Below, piece by piece: positions 34,404 to 46,335 of a stretch of 64,000 nt of DNA. Positions within the stretch are counted from its first letter, which is position 1. Every line of letters starts with the position of its first letter. Under the pieces are notes generated by a model, which worked only from the letters and a program-made list of their open reading frames with translations, made no database searches and was not told the origin of the DNA. The stretch comes from Capsicum annuum (lineage: Eukaryota > Streptophyta > Magnoliopsida > Solanales > Solanaceae): NCBI RefSeq assembly GCF_002878395.1, contig NC_061121.1:132473584-132537583 (forward strand), in the 5' to 3' direction. The translations under genes were made by a program, and so were the position numbers.

Positions 34404-34930
34404 TTGAGGAATCTTATTTTAGTACTATCAAAGAGGGGGGCAAAGGGTGAAAATCTACCCTTAGAAGTTCCTTCATCTTCTGAACAGGTTACTGAACCTC
34501 TTGGCCAAGAGGCACATGTATATGATACAAAAATAACATTTACAAATAATGATATTCTTCTTGGTAAAACCCTACACAACCGTCCTTTATACATGGTGGG
34601 TCAAGTTCTAGAAAAGAAGATAAATAGAATCTTGATAGAAGATGGATTTGAAGTAAACATTCTCCCTATTCTCATAATGAAAGAACTTGGTATCTCTACT
34701 GATGAACTTACCAAAAGTCATTTGATGATCCAGGGCTTCAACCAAGGGGGTTAGAGGACCATGGAATCAATCTAGTTGGGAATTTGTATGGATGATTTTC
34801 GATCAAATGCATTAATGCATGTGATTGATGCCAAGACTTCATATAATATATTGCTTGGTAGACCTTGGGTACATGAGAACAAAATTATCTCATTATCTTA
34901 CTATCAATGCCTGAGATATCTCGAATATGG
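34404..34930 (+). pseudogene. Tat aspartic protease
   Basis: The retroviral-type protease processes the polyprotein. A long open stretch carries T-L-H-N-R-P-L-Y-M-V-G, then R-I-L-I-E-D-G-F-E-V-N-I-L-P, and M-I-Q-G-F-N-Q-G-G before a stop at 34753. Downstream, I-D-A-K-T-S-Y-N-I-L-L-G-R-P-W is readable. The usual active-site context in this lineage is I-D-x-G-S-A-V-N. Here it reads I-E-D-G-F-E-V-N, so the site is altered. Confidence 0.8.
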
Positions 34931-35340
34931 AGTGTAAAATAAGATAGTTGCCGATAATAAGCCATTCACTGAAGCTGAATCACACTTTGCTGATGTAAAA
35001 TTATACTTGAAGAATGATGTTATAAATGAGAAAAGCGTTGATAAAGTCACCAAGACCAAGCGTGATGATCTTACAGATAAGAAGGTCATGATGACTGTCA
35101 AAAAAGTCCACCGCCAAGAAGCCTCTCTCCATTTCAAATTAAGAAAGTATCGTATCTATAAAAAAGAAGGAAACTCCTATTCTTCACTATGCACAAAAGG
35201 TAAAGAAGGAGAAAGATAATTCATCTGATGCAAAAAATAATGTACTGGGAGGTTTAACTTTACCTATCAAGCGAATCGACACAATAAATCCATCCTCAAG
35301 GCTACTTGGAGAGTCCGTGGCTTAAAATCTACTACAAGAT

Positions 35341-36245
35341 ATGACACTCCTTATGAAACACACAAAAGAAGGCTTTGATCAAAATGCTTATAATTTATTT
35401 GCAAAGGTTGGATACAATCCTAATAAGCCATCAATGTTGGGTACACTTTCGTTAGAAAATACAACCAGGCAGGCACGTGAAGGCCTAGGTTACACGTCGT
35501 CACCTCTAGTTCGTATCTCTATAAGAAGGACAGTTAGCAACTACATCACCACAAAAGAAGAATCCACTAGTTCTAATAAAAGACTTTTTGTCTTTGATCA
35601 ACTTAGAGAATCAACTACAAGAGCATCTGTGTTTGAGAGGTTGGATCCTCTAAATAAAAGAAAAATCAAAATGCATTAGAAAAGTCATCAAAGCATGATG
35701 ATGCACTCTTCACTCAAAATCCAGAAGGATTTCCAAAGCTTGGTTTCTTCTAGAATGACGCGGTTGACAGAACTGGTGGTTTCATGAAACGAGGTGTTAA
35801 AAGATAAGGCCCATACCATGGCTTATACCAAGAAGCATGAGAAAGATAAAAAAATTGTTGTCTCCTCATATCATGTTACAAAGATGTGTCATCTCAAATA
35901 AAGGTTGATGAAGAGATAGAAGATACTTTCTGGTGTTACCATATATCCATCAACGATGATGACCCTCAAAAAATAAAAGATGTCAGAGAAGCTCTGTTGT
36001 AACTTAAACAAGGAGTGAATGCCAAAGTAGATCCTTTGAACAAAGTTAATCTTAGAACAAATGAAGACCCAAGACCAACTTACCTAAGTAATTTTCTAGA
36101 GATAGAGGAGAAAATCTCTTATATGGACATACTCAAAGAATATATAGATGTCTTCTCTTGGAGTTATAAGGAAATACATGGGTTGGATCCAAAAGTAGCA
36201 GTCCATCAATTGATGGTCAAGAAAGGGGCTCATCCTATTAAGTAA
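35341..36245 (+). pseudogene. Tat protease-RT spacer and RT start
   Basis: The spacer has L-F-A-K-V-G-Y-N-P, L-G-Y-T-S-S-P-L-V-R-I-S-I and R-L-F-V-F-D-Q-L. After 36015 come F-L-E-I-E-E, Y-M-D-I-L-K-E-Y-I-D-V-F-S-W-S-Y and V-H-Q-L-M-V-K-K-G-A-H-P-I-K. That is the conserved block just before RT finger motifs. The frame is cut at 36246 by the solo LTR and resumes at 38932 with Q-R-L-F-R. Confidence 0.85.
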
Positions 36246-36246
36246 G

Positions 36247-38924
36247 TGTAACGCCTCGAATCTGGTACCCAGAATGCAACACGATGCTCATGACCCTGAA
36301 TGACCAAAAACTAACCCATGACTAATATTTGTACCTGAACACTACATAATAGACTGTATAAATGCGGAAATAAAGGCTATAAGGCCGTAAGGTTCAAAAC
36401 TGTAACATAACTAATAAAACATAACATATGGATGGGGTATAGAATACCCAAACAATTGAAATAAACTGTCTAAACATACTATAGTTTGAAAAGCCTCTAA
36501 CTGACTGTACTATCTGAATAAGAAGTTGATGGGACATGTCCCCAACTAACTCTAACTACTAAAATAAATTAATTAATGATATAATAAAGTAATGGTCATG
36601 TCCTCGAAGGATGAGGATTCACTGCTAACTCTGACTGTGGAGACTGGAATGCTATTGATGCTCTGGAGCTCATGCTTCTGAATCTATTGTATAAAACACC
36701 ATAGCATAAATGCATCAGTACATTTGAATGTACTGGTATGCATGTGAGGTAGGCTAAATGCAAAAGGTTCCCATGCATGAACTACACTAACTGACTGCAT
36801 AATATGAACGTGAGAATACATGCATGACTACATAATAACTATAACTGAGTTCTTGATAATATGATTACCGAGTTCGAGTACTGATAACAAAGAAACTGAT
36901 ATCTATATAACTAAAATAACTAATATTGAGCGACTGTATCTGACAGTCTAGTTTTTGATGAAACTAGCTAACTTTTGTACTGTTCTGAGTTGACTGTATT
37001 TGACAATCCTGAATACTGTAGAACTATCTGAGTTCTATTACTGAGACTGAATGACTGTATATGATAGTCCTAATTCTGTATTGAAACTGTGGGAAGTATT
37101 TATCTAACTGACATGCCCCAAACAATGACTATATCTGAGTTAGGGTCCAATCTGTAATCCCAATTAGAAGGGTGTCAATACTACACCAATAGTAAAGACA
37201 ATCTATGAGTAATCCCTCTCTAACAGGTACTCTAAGAACAATGGTGGGACCCTCATCCAACAGGTTAAGCTACCTCATCAACCTTCATCTAACAGGTTAG
37301 ATGTCTCAACCTACGCTAGCTATGTAGTTCTGGAGCGCAAGGATTACTTCTAAGAATCATACCCTCTACCCGCAGGTGAGTTCCTATCCTTAGGTTCACT
37401 CGGTGATAAATCCTACTCCCATTTAATTACACATTGAATTAATTATATTGAACTGATTGGACTGAGTTTACTGAGTTCTGTTAACTGATGGAGTATCACT
37501 GAGATCTGATAACTGACTTAGATTACTAAGATTATTGAGTTTTCCTGAGTCATGAGACTGACTGAATTCTACTGAACATGGCTTGACTGAGAGTATCTTG
37601 AAAACATGACACTGGCTATAGGCACACAACTAAATTATTAGGTACACGTACCCCCACAACTCGATAGCATGAAACTGACATGACATGACACTTCTTGGGC
37701 TCACGACCATAATCAACAATCCATAATACAATCATTGGGGAATTTCATGAGGAACTTGATTATCATGGTTTGGTACATGAATAAGAAAGCATATAAACAT
37801 GTCATAATTTCATAGGCTGATCTCATGGATAATCCATCAAACAATTTCAATGCATAACAATAACATGGAGGTCATTTTGAACATAAGGGTAAAGCATAGG
37901 TTCATCATTTTGGTCACAATTGAGTCATAAGGCATATTTCCTATTCTCTTAGGCATTTTATCAAACACCTCATATGCATAACTATAATCTTAGGCATGGA
38001 CATTAAATTAATTCATCATGGTTGCATAAATCAAAATAATTTAGTATATTTCAATCCACATTCTAGCATAAATTTATGAAAACACATTTAAAGATTCCAA
38101 CTTGGGTATCATGCACAACATCAACATGATCATAATCAATCCACAACATAAACATCACAATTTATAATTTAAAAATTGGATTCTTGGGCTTCATGGATGA
38201 AAGAAATCCATGAATGAACACTTGACATACCTGGGTGGATGATTTCTTGAAGATTAGTAGAGGAAAGCTTGAGTTCTTAAATTGGGATTAAGCACCTAGG
38301 GTTTCTTGCTCTTGGGGATTGATCTTTAAGAGAAACCCTAATTTGGTGTTGTGAATGAATAATGAAGTTATGAGCTATTGTCTGGTATAATTAGGGGTTA
38401 AATGGGTGAAAAGGACCCAAATACCCTTTTAAAAATGGCTTTAAATTGGTGAACGGGATCTATAACAGCTCGTGCAATGGTCCATCACTAGATTGATGGT
38501 CCATCATTCTGATCGTCACACGTGGACCAGAATAGGAACTCACTGCCTTAGTAGCGATAACTTGGGCGATGGTCTGTCGTATGTTCGACGGTCCGCCAAC
38601 TAGTCCATTACACCTTAGCCAGAAGATTGACTTACTACCTTAGCTATGATAGTTTAGGCGATGGTCCATCGCTAGATCGACGGTCTGTCAACCTGCCCAT
38701 CATACTTGGTCGGTTCTGACAGCTCTCAGTAAAATATCCATAAATTTTTACTCTGATATCAGATTTGGATGAAATTGGTATTGTTGAAAATCTAATTCAA
38801 TTTCCCACATGGTAATAGTCAAAATTAGGGAAATTATATCTGATTTAAATATTAATCATTTAGGAATTCATCACTAACTCTTCTGGATACTAGATTTAAT
38901 TTAAAAAAAGTTTGGGGTACTACA
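36247..38924 (-). mobile_element. Solo LTR of a second Tekay-like Ty3/gypsy element, inside the Tat RT
   Basis: 2,678 bp reading TGTAACGCCTCGAATC...GGGGTACTACA on the plus strand, that is TGTAGTACCCC...CGAGGCGTTACA on the minus strand. This is the terminal pattern shared with the other Tekay-like LTRs. It carries no gag or pol. It interrupts the Tat RT between H-P-I-K-(stop) and Q-R-L-F-R. The spacing fits exactly a 5-bp duplication, but the copies (GTAAG, GCTGG) have diverged. Confidence 0.75.
38455..38720 (-). repeat. Self-repeating tract in the solo LTR (GCGATGGTCCATCGC motif)
   Basis: Three to four diverged copies of GCGATGGTCCATCGCTAGAT-CGACGGTC, many of them inverted, lie 205-470 bases from the LTR 5' end on the minus strand. 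Confidence 0.6.
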
Positions 38925-39540
38925 GCTGGTCCAAAGGCTCTTTAGACTAGAGTTAGTTCCATTTATTGAAAATAAAGTTAACAAAATCATTGAATCTAGC
39001 TTTATTTTCAAAGTAAAATACCCCATGTCGATTTCAAGTATTATTCCAGTACGAAAGAAGAACGGCCAAATTCTAGTTTGTGTCGACTTTTGGGATCTCA
39101 ACAACGTCTGCCCTAAGGATGACTTTTCAATCCCTGTAATAGAGTTTATAATTGATGACACTACTATTTATGAGGCATTTTCCTCCATGGATTGTTCATC
39201 TGGCTATAATCAAATCTGCAGTGCACCAAAGGATAAAGAACTCACTGTATTTCGTATGCCCAAAGGTATTTATTGCTACAAGGTGTTTCCTTTTGGTTTG
39301 ATGAATGTTGGAGCCACTTATCAAAAGGCTATGAAAATCATCTTTTCTACTTCATCAAAATATTGAATGTTATGTGGATGATCTAGTTGTGAAGTCAAGA
39401 AAGAAAGACGACAACTTAAAAAACCTAAGAATGGTATTCGAGTTGCTTTGAAGATATCAACTTAGGATAAATCTATTAAAGTGTGCCTTTGGAGTTACTT
39501 CTAGAAAATTTCTTGGATTCATTATATAACACTGAGGAAT
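38925..39540 (+). pseudogene. Tat reverse transcriptase
   Basis: RT resumes after the solo LTR: L-E-L-V-P-F-I-E-N-K-V-N-K-I-I-E-S, P-V-R-K-K-N-G-Q-I, C-V-D-F-W-D-L-N-N (first catalytic Asp present; usual R is W), M-D-C-S-S-G-Y-N-Q-I, F-P-F-G-L-M-N-V-G-A-T-Y-Q, a stop, then C-Y-V-D-D-L-V-V-K-S (about 39371-39400; catalytic Y-V-D-D intact). Further stops follow. Confidence 0.88.
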
Positions 39541-39589
39541 TGAAATTATTCAAGCCAAGGTCGATGTGATTTTGAAGATGCTCGAGCCT

Positions 39590-40130
39590 GGAAATACTCA
39601 TGAGTTAAAAAGCCTATAAGAAAGGCTAGCATATTTCAGGAGGTTTATCTTGAGCCTAGTTGAAAAATATTAACCATTTAACCATCTCTTGAAGAATAAT
39701 ACCCCTTTCGAATGGGACCAAATTTGTCACAAGGCCTTTGATATTATCAAATCATACTTAACAAAGCCTTCAATTCTTGTGGCATCCATACCTAGAAAAC
39801 CATTGATAATCTATATCGCGGCATAAGAAAAGTCAATTGGAGCACTATTGGCTCAAGAAAATAGTGAAGGCAAAGAAAACTCGCTTTACTATCTGAGCAG
39901 AATGATGACACCAAATGAGGTGGAGTATTCTCCAATCAAAAAGTTATGTTTGGAATTAGCTTTCTCAATCCAAAATATGAAACACTTCTTTCAAGATCAT
40001 TTTGTTCGTCTTGTGTCTAGGGAAAATCCCATCAAGTCTATAATATCAAAACCAGTCCCCAATGACCGACTTGAAAGGTTGTACCTCTAATTTCAATAAT
40101 TTGAGATCGTGTACATCCCCCAAAAGGCTG
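39590..40130 (+). pseudogene. Tat RNase H (first)
   Basis: The domain degrades RNA in the RNA-DNA hybrid. It reads P-F-E-W-D-Q-I, I-Y-I-A-A, then the open stretch G-A-L-L-A-Q-E-N-S-E-G-K-E-N, Y-L-S-R-M-M-T-P-N-E and Y-S-P-I-K-K-L-C-L-E-L-A-F. This matches the gypsy RNase H order. Stops near 39829 and 40090. Confidence 0.8.
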
Positions 40131-40189
40131 TAAAGGGACAAATATTGGCAGAATTCTAGGCAAACCACCCTATACTGGATGATTGAGAA

Positions 40190-40640
40190 CTGACCAATGA
40201 CCTTCCTGGTGAAGATGCAGTGGTTTTTAAAGTTGGATCCCCATGTAAGATGCACTTTAACGGTGCCTCACATTGAGATGGAGTTGGTGATGGCGTAGTG
40301 TTTGTCACTCTACAAGAAGAGGTTATCCCCTACTCTTTTACCTTGACAAATCATTGCTCCAATAGTGTTTCTGAATATCAAGCACTAATACTCATACTTG
40401 AGATCGTTGTCGATATAAAGAAACTATAATTACAAGTCTTTGGTGACTCCCAATGGATGATCAAGAAGCTTTTGGAAAGCTATGAAGTCAGAAAGCCTGA
40501 GTTACGATCATATCATGATTATGCATAAAATTTAATGGGATGGCTTGGAGAAGTAATCCTCTAGAATGTTCTAAGGAAAGAAAATAAGCAAGCTGATGAC
40601 CTAGTTGCTTTAGCCTCTACCCTAACTCTTTCGAATTAGA
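40190..40640 (+). pseudogene. Tat second, archaeal-type RNase H (aRH)
   Basis: The stretch M-H-F-N-G-A-S-H...G-V-V-F-V-T, A-L-I-L-I-L-E-I, V-F-G-D-S-Q-W-M-I, then R-K-E-N-K-Q-A-D-D-L-V-A-L-A matches the additional RNase H that separates Tat elements from other Ty3/gypsy lineages. The first catalytic Asp of F-D-G-A is Asn here; the D-S and final A-D Asp residues remain. Confidence 0.8.
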
Positions 40641-40679
40641 CTCGAGTTACTATCCTCCAAGAATGGGTGGTACCACCTG

Positions 40680-41985
40680 AGCATAAAGACGTAGAAAATA
40701 AGGTTGAGAACCTAGTCTCCATGTATGAAGTTTAAAAGAAAGATTAGAAACAATCTATCATCGACTACTTGTGTTAAGGAATACTTCCAGAAGATCCAAG
40801 AAGAAGGACTGACATTCGTCGTTGTGCACCTCACTTCCTTTACTACAAAGATACATTATACAAAAGGTCATTTGAAGGAGTACTCTTGTGATGTCTGGTG
40901 GAGGAAGAAGCAGTTCAAGCTTTGTAAAAATCACACTCGGGAGTTTGTAGATCTCATCAGTCTAGATTGAAGATTCATTTTCAGATTAAAATGATAGGGT
41001 ATTATTGGACAATGATGGTGAAAGATTTCTTGGACTATTCTAGAAGATGCAAAGCTTGCCAACTTCATTCCAATTTCATACATCAATCGCCTGAAGTATT
41101 TCACCCAACTATAGAATCCTGGCCATTCAATACTTGGGGATTGGATGTTGTTGGACCACTGCCGAAATCTTCGATGGGATACTTATACATCTTGGTTGTA
41201 ACAGATTACTTCTCAAAATGGGCTAAAGCTACTACTCTCAAGGAAGTGAAGAAAGAAAATATTGCAAACTTCATTCAAGTAAATATCATCTACCACTTCA
41301 GAATCCCTCAATACATAATAATCAACAACAGTAGGCCATTTAATAACAAACTAATGAAAAAAATTTGTGATCTCTTTGGTTTCAAGCACCAAAAATGTTC
41401 TATGTACCATACTATCCCGAATGGTCTAGCTGAAGAATCCAATAAAACTTTATGTAACTTGTTGAAGAAAGTTGTCTCCAAATCCAAACAAGACTGGAAT
41501 GAGCAAATAGAAGAAGCTTTATAGGCATAAAGAACAACTTACCACACACCAATGCAAGAACCCCCACACTCACTTGCTTTTGGAGTTAAATTAGTCCTGT
41601 CACTTGAGTATTAAATGCCTTCTTTAAAACTGGCTATTCAAGAAGGGATCTCCGAAGAATAAAATGCTAAGTTGCATCTTAAGTTAGAAGCTCTTGATGA
41701 GAAGACTTTGGAGGCTCAGTGAAATCTCATATGTTACCAAGCTCGTCTATCTCATTCTTTCAACAAAACAGTCTGCTGGAAGTGCTTTTAAGTTGGAGAT
41801 CAAGTTCTTGCAGTAATAAGGCCCATTATTACCTCTCATAAGTCAGGTGGCAAATTCACCCCAAAGTGGAATGGACCATATGTCATATGAGAAGAATATT
41901 CAAATGGTTCTTACAAGCTTTTCGATGAAGATGGCATAAAAATTGGACTTATTAATGCCAAGCTCTTGAAGAAGTACTATCCTTA
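40680..41985 (+). pseudogene. Tat integrase
   Basis: Zinc-finger end C-K-A-C-Q at about 41050. The core has W-G-L-D-V-V-G-P-L-P (first Asp present), Y-F-S-K-W-A-K-A, then I-N-N-S-R-P-F-N-N where T-D-N-G-R-P-F is expected (catalytic Asp changed to Asn at about 41324-41326). N-G-L-A-E-E-S-N-K-T-L follows with its Glu present. The C-terminal region reads W-N-G-P-Y-V-I, N-G-S-Y-K-L-F-D-E-D-G and ends in L-K-K-Y-Y-P-stop at about 41985. Open mainly from 40967 to 41524. Confidence 0.87.
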
Positions 41986-42439
41986 AAGAAAGATGACACT
42001 CCTTATGGCACAAGTATAAGCTGCATGTTCACTCCTTAAGGCATGAGTATAAACTACATGTCCACTCCTAGCCCATAAGATTATAAATTATGTACAGCTA
42101 AAAAAAATCTTCTAGATTGAAAACCTCAAAAGAGGTGACCTAGGTAAATGTTAGGACTCTAAAATAAATAAATAAAATAAAAAAATACTCACCCAGAACT
42201 ACGTTGTGACTTTATCCTCTTCATTGAGGTACGTAGGCTCTTGGAATTTTATTCTTAGCTCAGTTGCATAAGTGTCAAAAATACATGTTTCCCATCACAT
42301 AAAAAAAATTCAGTCTCCAAGAGACTTTCTATTTCATCAATCTTCAGACTTACACTAAGTGTTGGTGAATCAATGGGGGAATAGTCCTATGGAATATGAG
42401 CTTCTTTGACATAAATTAAAGCTTTTAGATTCACTAAGT

Positions 42440-42940
42440 CTTCATGTTAAATCTTTCAAAGTTACCATATTGAAGTCTACAAGTTTATGTAGTCTAATAG
42501 TTGAAGACTTCAGATGGCCTATGTCTATAAGTTAAAGTCTTCAAATTCGCTAAGTTCTGTATGTTGAAACTTTCATATTCACCATATGTAAGTCTGCAAG
42601 TGAAAGTCTTCAATTGACCTATGTCAATAAGTTGAAGTCATCAAATTTACCATATTAAAGTTTGCAAATAAAAGTCTTCAGATGACCTAAGTCTATAAGT
42701 TGAAGTCTTCAAATTCCCTAAGTCTTTATGTTGGAGCATTTAAATTCACCATATTGAAGCCTGTAAGTTCATGAAGTCTGCAAGTTACAGTCTTCAGATG
42801 ATCTACGACTATAAGTTGAAGTTTTCAATTTAAAGTTTTCAAATTTGTCATATTGAATCCTTCAAAGTCTGAAAGTTACAGTCGGGATATGCTTTGTGTC
42901 CATAAGTTGAAGTCTTTAAATCCTTCGAACCTTCATAAAA
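42440..42940 (+). repeat. Tat 3' region array 1 (ATAAGTTGAAGTCTTC units)
   Basis: At least five irregular units of about 70-115 bp are built on GTCTATAAGTTGAAGTCTTC and CATATTGAAGTCTGCAAGT. No coding potential. Confidence 0.75.
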
Positions 42941-43870
42941 TTACCTTTTCTTAGGGTGGGGCTGAGTATCCATCACTATGCACCATAAAATTACCATGAG
43001 ATTACCTTTTCTTATGGCGGGGACGAGTAGCCATCCCTATGCACTGTAAGATTACCTTTTCTTAGGGCGGGGACGAGTAGCCATCCTTATGCATTGTAAG
43101 ATTACCATGAAATTACCTTTTTTTAAGGAGGGGATGAGTAGCCACCATTGTGCATCGTAAGATTACCATTAAATTACATTTTCTTAGAGAGTGGACGAGT
43201 AGCTAGCCCTATACACCGTGACATTAGCATGAAATTACCTTTTCTTGAGGAGGGGGCAAGTAGCCATCCCTATGCGCTGTGAGATTGCCATGAAATTACC
43301 TTTTCTTAGGGCAGGGGTAAGTAACCATCCCTATGCTCCATAAGATTACCATGAAATCACCTTTTCTTAAGGATAAGATGAGTATCCATCTCTATGCACC
43401 ATAATATTACCATGAAATTACCTTTTCTTAAGGCGGGGATGAGTGTCCATCAATATGTGCTATAAGATTACCCGTGGAATTACCTTTCTTAGGTCAAGGA
43501 TGAGTGTATATTCCTATAAACCATAAGTTTACCCATGGAATTACCTTTGTTAGGGAGGGGACGAGTATCCATCCCTATGCGCCATAAGATTACCCATGGA
43601 ATTACCTTTCTTAGGGCGGGGATGAATATCCATCCCTATATGCCATAAGATTACCTGTGGAATTACCTTTCTTAGGGAAGGGATGAGTTCCCATCCCTAT
43701 GTGCCATAATATTACTCATGGAATTACCTTTTTTAGAAAGGAGACAAGTATCCATCCCTATGCGCCATAAGATTACCCGTGGAATTACCTTTCTTAGGGT
43801 AGGGATGAGTAGCCATCCCTGTGCGCCCTATGATTAACATGAAATTTATTTCTCTTAGGGATGGGACAAA
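42940..43870 (+). repeat. Tat 3' region array 2 (about 60-bp units, about 15 copies)
   Basis: The unit core is TACCTTTTCTTAGGGCGGGG-ATGAGTAGCCATCCCTATG-CGCCATAAGATTACC. I counted about 15 copies of the CCATCCCTATG block between 42971 and 43811, spaced 59-63 bp. Copies diverge by several bases each. Confidence 0.9.
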
Positions 43871-44149
43871 TATTTCTCTTTGTACCATAATACTATATAC
43901 TTTGCATAGAAGACATTATCTTGAACAACATCTTGTCATTCACCTAAAAAAAGAAATAAAAGGAACGAGAGGGAAAAGAAGGAATGCTCACCTAAATATA
44001 GTAAGTATCTCGATCGTCAAAGATGGATCAAGTTAAACCCTTGATTTTTTATGCCTACATAAGGTATTGTAAATATTAGAGTCCTTTTTCCAACTAAAAA
44101 AACCACTCACAATTTCAACGTTTCCATGCCTAGATATGTTTGTCTCATG

Positions 44150-44700
44150 AAGCTACGCAAACCTGAAATTGTAAATGTATCAGCATGCAGAGGCAATTTC
44201 AAAAGATTCTCTATAATAATTCTGGAGGTGTTAAATCATAAATTTCATATATGTCAAATATTTTCAAGTCTTTTTTCTAAAAAAATCAATCGGCTTATGA
44301 TTTCGTCATTCCTACTTTGAGATATGAGAGTTTCAATAAAAACACACAGATCTGAAATTTTTGGCATGACAGAATTTAAATTCAATTTCAAAGTTTTGTC
44401 TAAAATAATGTTGAATGTATTAAATCATGATTATCAGATATGTTATATACTTTTGAGTCTAGTTTCATAAAAAATCAAGCATCTCATGATTTCATAGTTT
44501 TCACGTTGAGATATAAAAATTTTAGTAGAGGTGCGTGGATTTGAAATTTTCAGCATGATAAAATTCATGGTTAATTCAAAAAATAATCAAGAATTATATT
44601 GATGGAATTTAAAGCTTAATTTTGGATATGTTTTAGATATTAAAGTCTAGTTACTGGACTATCAAACGGTTCATGATTTTGATATTCCTACAACTAGGTA
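44150..44700 (+). repeat. Tat 3' region array 3 (about 190-bp units, about 3 copies)
   Basis: Three diverged copies begin near 44162, 44353 and 44539 at CTGAAATTTT/TTGAAATTTT. They share a GAGATATGA-like block and TCATGATTTC. Confidence 0.65.
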
Positions 44701-44869
44701 TGAATTTTCTACCACTAACATATTGTGCTGAAAAAAATAACGAAAATAAGAGAAAAGCAGGAGGGAGAGAAATTACCTCAATATTATTGATGGCTTGGAA
44801 AACCCAAAATTGATATTGACAAAGTGGAGACCATACATCTTTTATAGAGTTGTAAGATGGATGTTTCCT

Positions 44870-45245
44870 TCTCCAATATAAATTCAAATTGGAAGAGCTT
44901 CCACCTCCAATACAAATTCAAATTAGAGGTTGTTTCCTTCTAAATTACAAATTCAAATTGAAGGTCGTTTCCTTCTCCTATGAAAATTCAAATTGGAGGT
45001 TACTTCCTTCTCCAATATAAATTCTAATTGGAAGAGTTTCCATCTCCAATACAAATTCAAATTAAAGGTTGTTTTCTTCTACCGTACAAATTCAGATTGG
45101 ATGTTGTTTCCATCTTCAATACCAATTCAAATTGGAAGAATTTTCATATCCAATACAAATTCATATTGGAGCTTGTTTCCTTCTTCTATACAAATTCAAA
45201 TTGGAGGTTATTTTTTTCTCCAGTAAAAATTTAAATCAGAAGAGT
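44870..45245 (+). repeat. Tat 3' region array 4 (about 35-bp units, about 11 copies)
   Basis: The unit is TTTCCTTCTCCAATA-CAAATTCAAATTGGAGG. AAATTCAAATTGG recurs every 34-36 bp. Short open frames through it are repeat artefacts. Confidence 0.9.
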
Positions 45246-45507
45246 TTTATACTTGGTTAAGCAAGTTGGTAAAAAGTTTTGCAAAATCTATTTGAAATTG
45301 GATATCATGCCTCACCAATGAGTCTCACGTGTAGAGATTCATGAAAAAATAGGATAATTTTTGAGAGGCAAATCAATATGATTCAGCTTTAAATTTTCTT
45401 AACTAATGAATGGGGTGTTCATATGCATAAAAATCTTGGAAGAACGAAAGAAGCATAAATCATACTTCAAGTCTAGTCTCCAAAAGATTAAATATCTAGA
45501 CAAGTCT

Positions 45508-45524
45508 TGAAGTAGGGGGCATTT
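45508..45524 (+). promoter_or_regulatory. Tat polypurine tract
   Basis: TTGAAGTAGGGGGCATT immediately before the 3' LTR. Plus-strand DNA synthesis starts at such a tract. Confidence 0.7.
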
Positions 45525-46323
45525 TGTGAGCACCAAAATTTTACTAAATTTGAATCCATACAAAATTCAGATGACATTAAATTCAAAATATATTAGTCCC
45601 AACTAAATGTTGTATATTAATATAATTGGATTATAATTTAAGTCCAAACATATATGGATTTAATTAAAGTCCAATTTTAATTAGGCTAGCCCATTGATTT
45701 GGGCTACAAATGATGAGCCCACTTTACTACACCCAAGATATTGTCATATTCTAGAGGCCCAAATAAACGTCATATGTCGAATGATGTTGCATGCCAAGTC
45801 AAGTGAAGGAGCCAATAGGATCATTCCACGTGTCAAAATGATGCAGCGGGCCTAGTGAAATCAAAAGCCCATGAAAGACGCCATGTTACTTGAATTTGGT
45901 TGGTCAAAAGAAGTTCATCTTCACCATGAATCTTCCCTTTGCACAACTATAAATAGGGGTCACATAATTCAGAAAGAAGACCAGCAACTCTAACAAAAAG
46001 CAAGAGAAAGCTCATGGATCAAATACTGCAATTTCTCTACAAAGATCAAGCATTCAAATCTAGTTCATCAAAATTCAAGATCAAGACCGCAAGATTCAAG
46101 AACAAGATCAAAAGCCCTTGAAGTAAAACACAAGTCAAAATCAAGTCCATCAGATCAACAACTCAAAATCAAGCTTTAAGCCCTTGAATTTATATTTGAA
46201 AAGGTGAATCAGAGGATTCATAGAGATTGTAACAAACACATTGAAATTAATAAATTAATTGTTACAATATTTTTCTTGTCTCGATTATTTATTATTCTCA
46301 ACTTAAAATTTTACTATCCAACA
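45525..46323 (+). repeat. Tat 3' LTR
   Basis: 799 bp, TGTGAGCACCAAAATTTT to TATCCAACA, with TATAAATA at 45948-45955. It is followed by AATTCTGG, the same eight bases that follow the 5' LTR. Confidence 0.85.
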
Positions 46324-46335
46324 AATTCTGGTTTT

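Larger units (their letters stand above)
31424..46323 (+). mobile_element. Tat-lineage Ty3/gypsy LTR retrotransposon
   Basis: LTRs at 31424-32238 and 45525-46323 flank gag, protease, RT, RNase H, a second archaeal-type RNase H and integrase. The extra RNase H defines the Tat lineage. Without the inserted solo LTR it is about 12.2 kb. A 3.5-kb region between pol and the 3' LTR holds four tandem-repeat arrays, a known habit of Tat/Ogre elements. The LTRs show 12 differences in their first 76 bases. Flanks (CATGA left, AATTC right) do not match, and the right LTR is followed by the first eight bases of the PBS region, so the right end is rearranged. Confidence 0.88.

Noticed and set aside
42940..43870. 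CRISPR-like regularly spaced repeats
   Set aside because: The units are contiguous ~60-bp diverged tandem repeats with no separate unique spacers, in a plant retrotransposon 3' region.
44993..45260. Overlapping open frames of 60-77 codons
   Set aside because: They run through the 35-bp tandem array in several frames at once, which is a repeat artefact.
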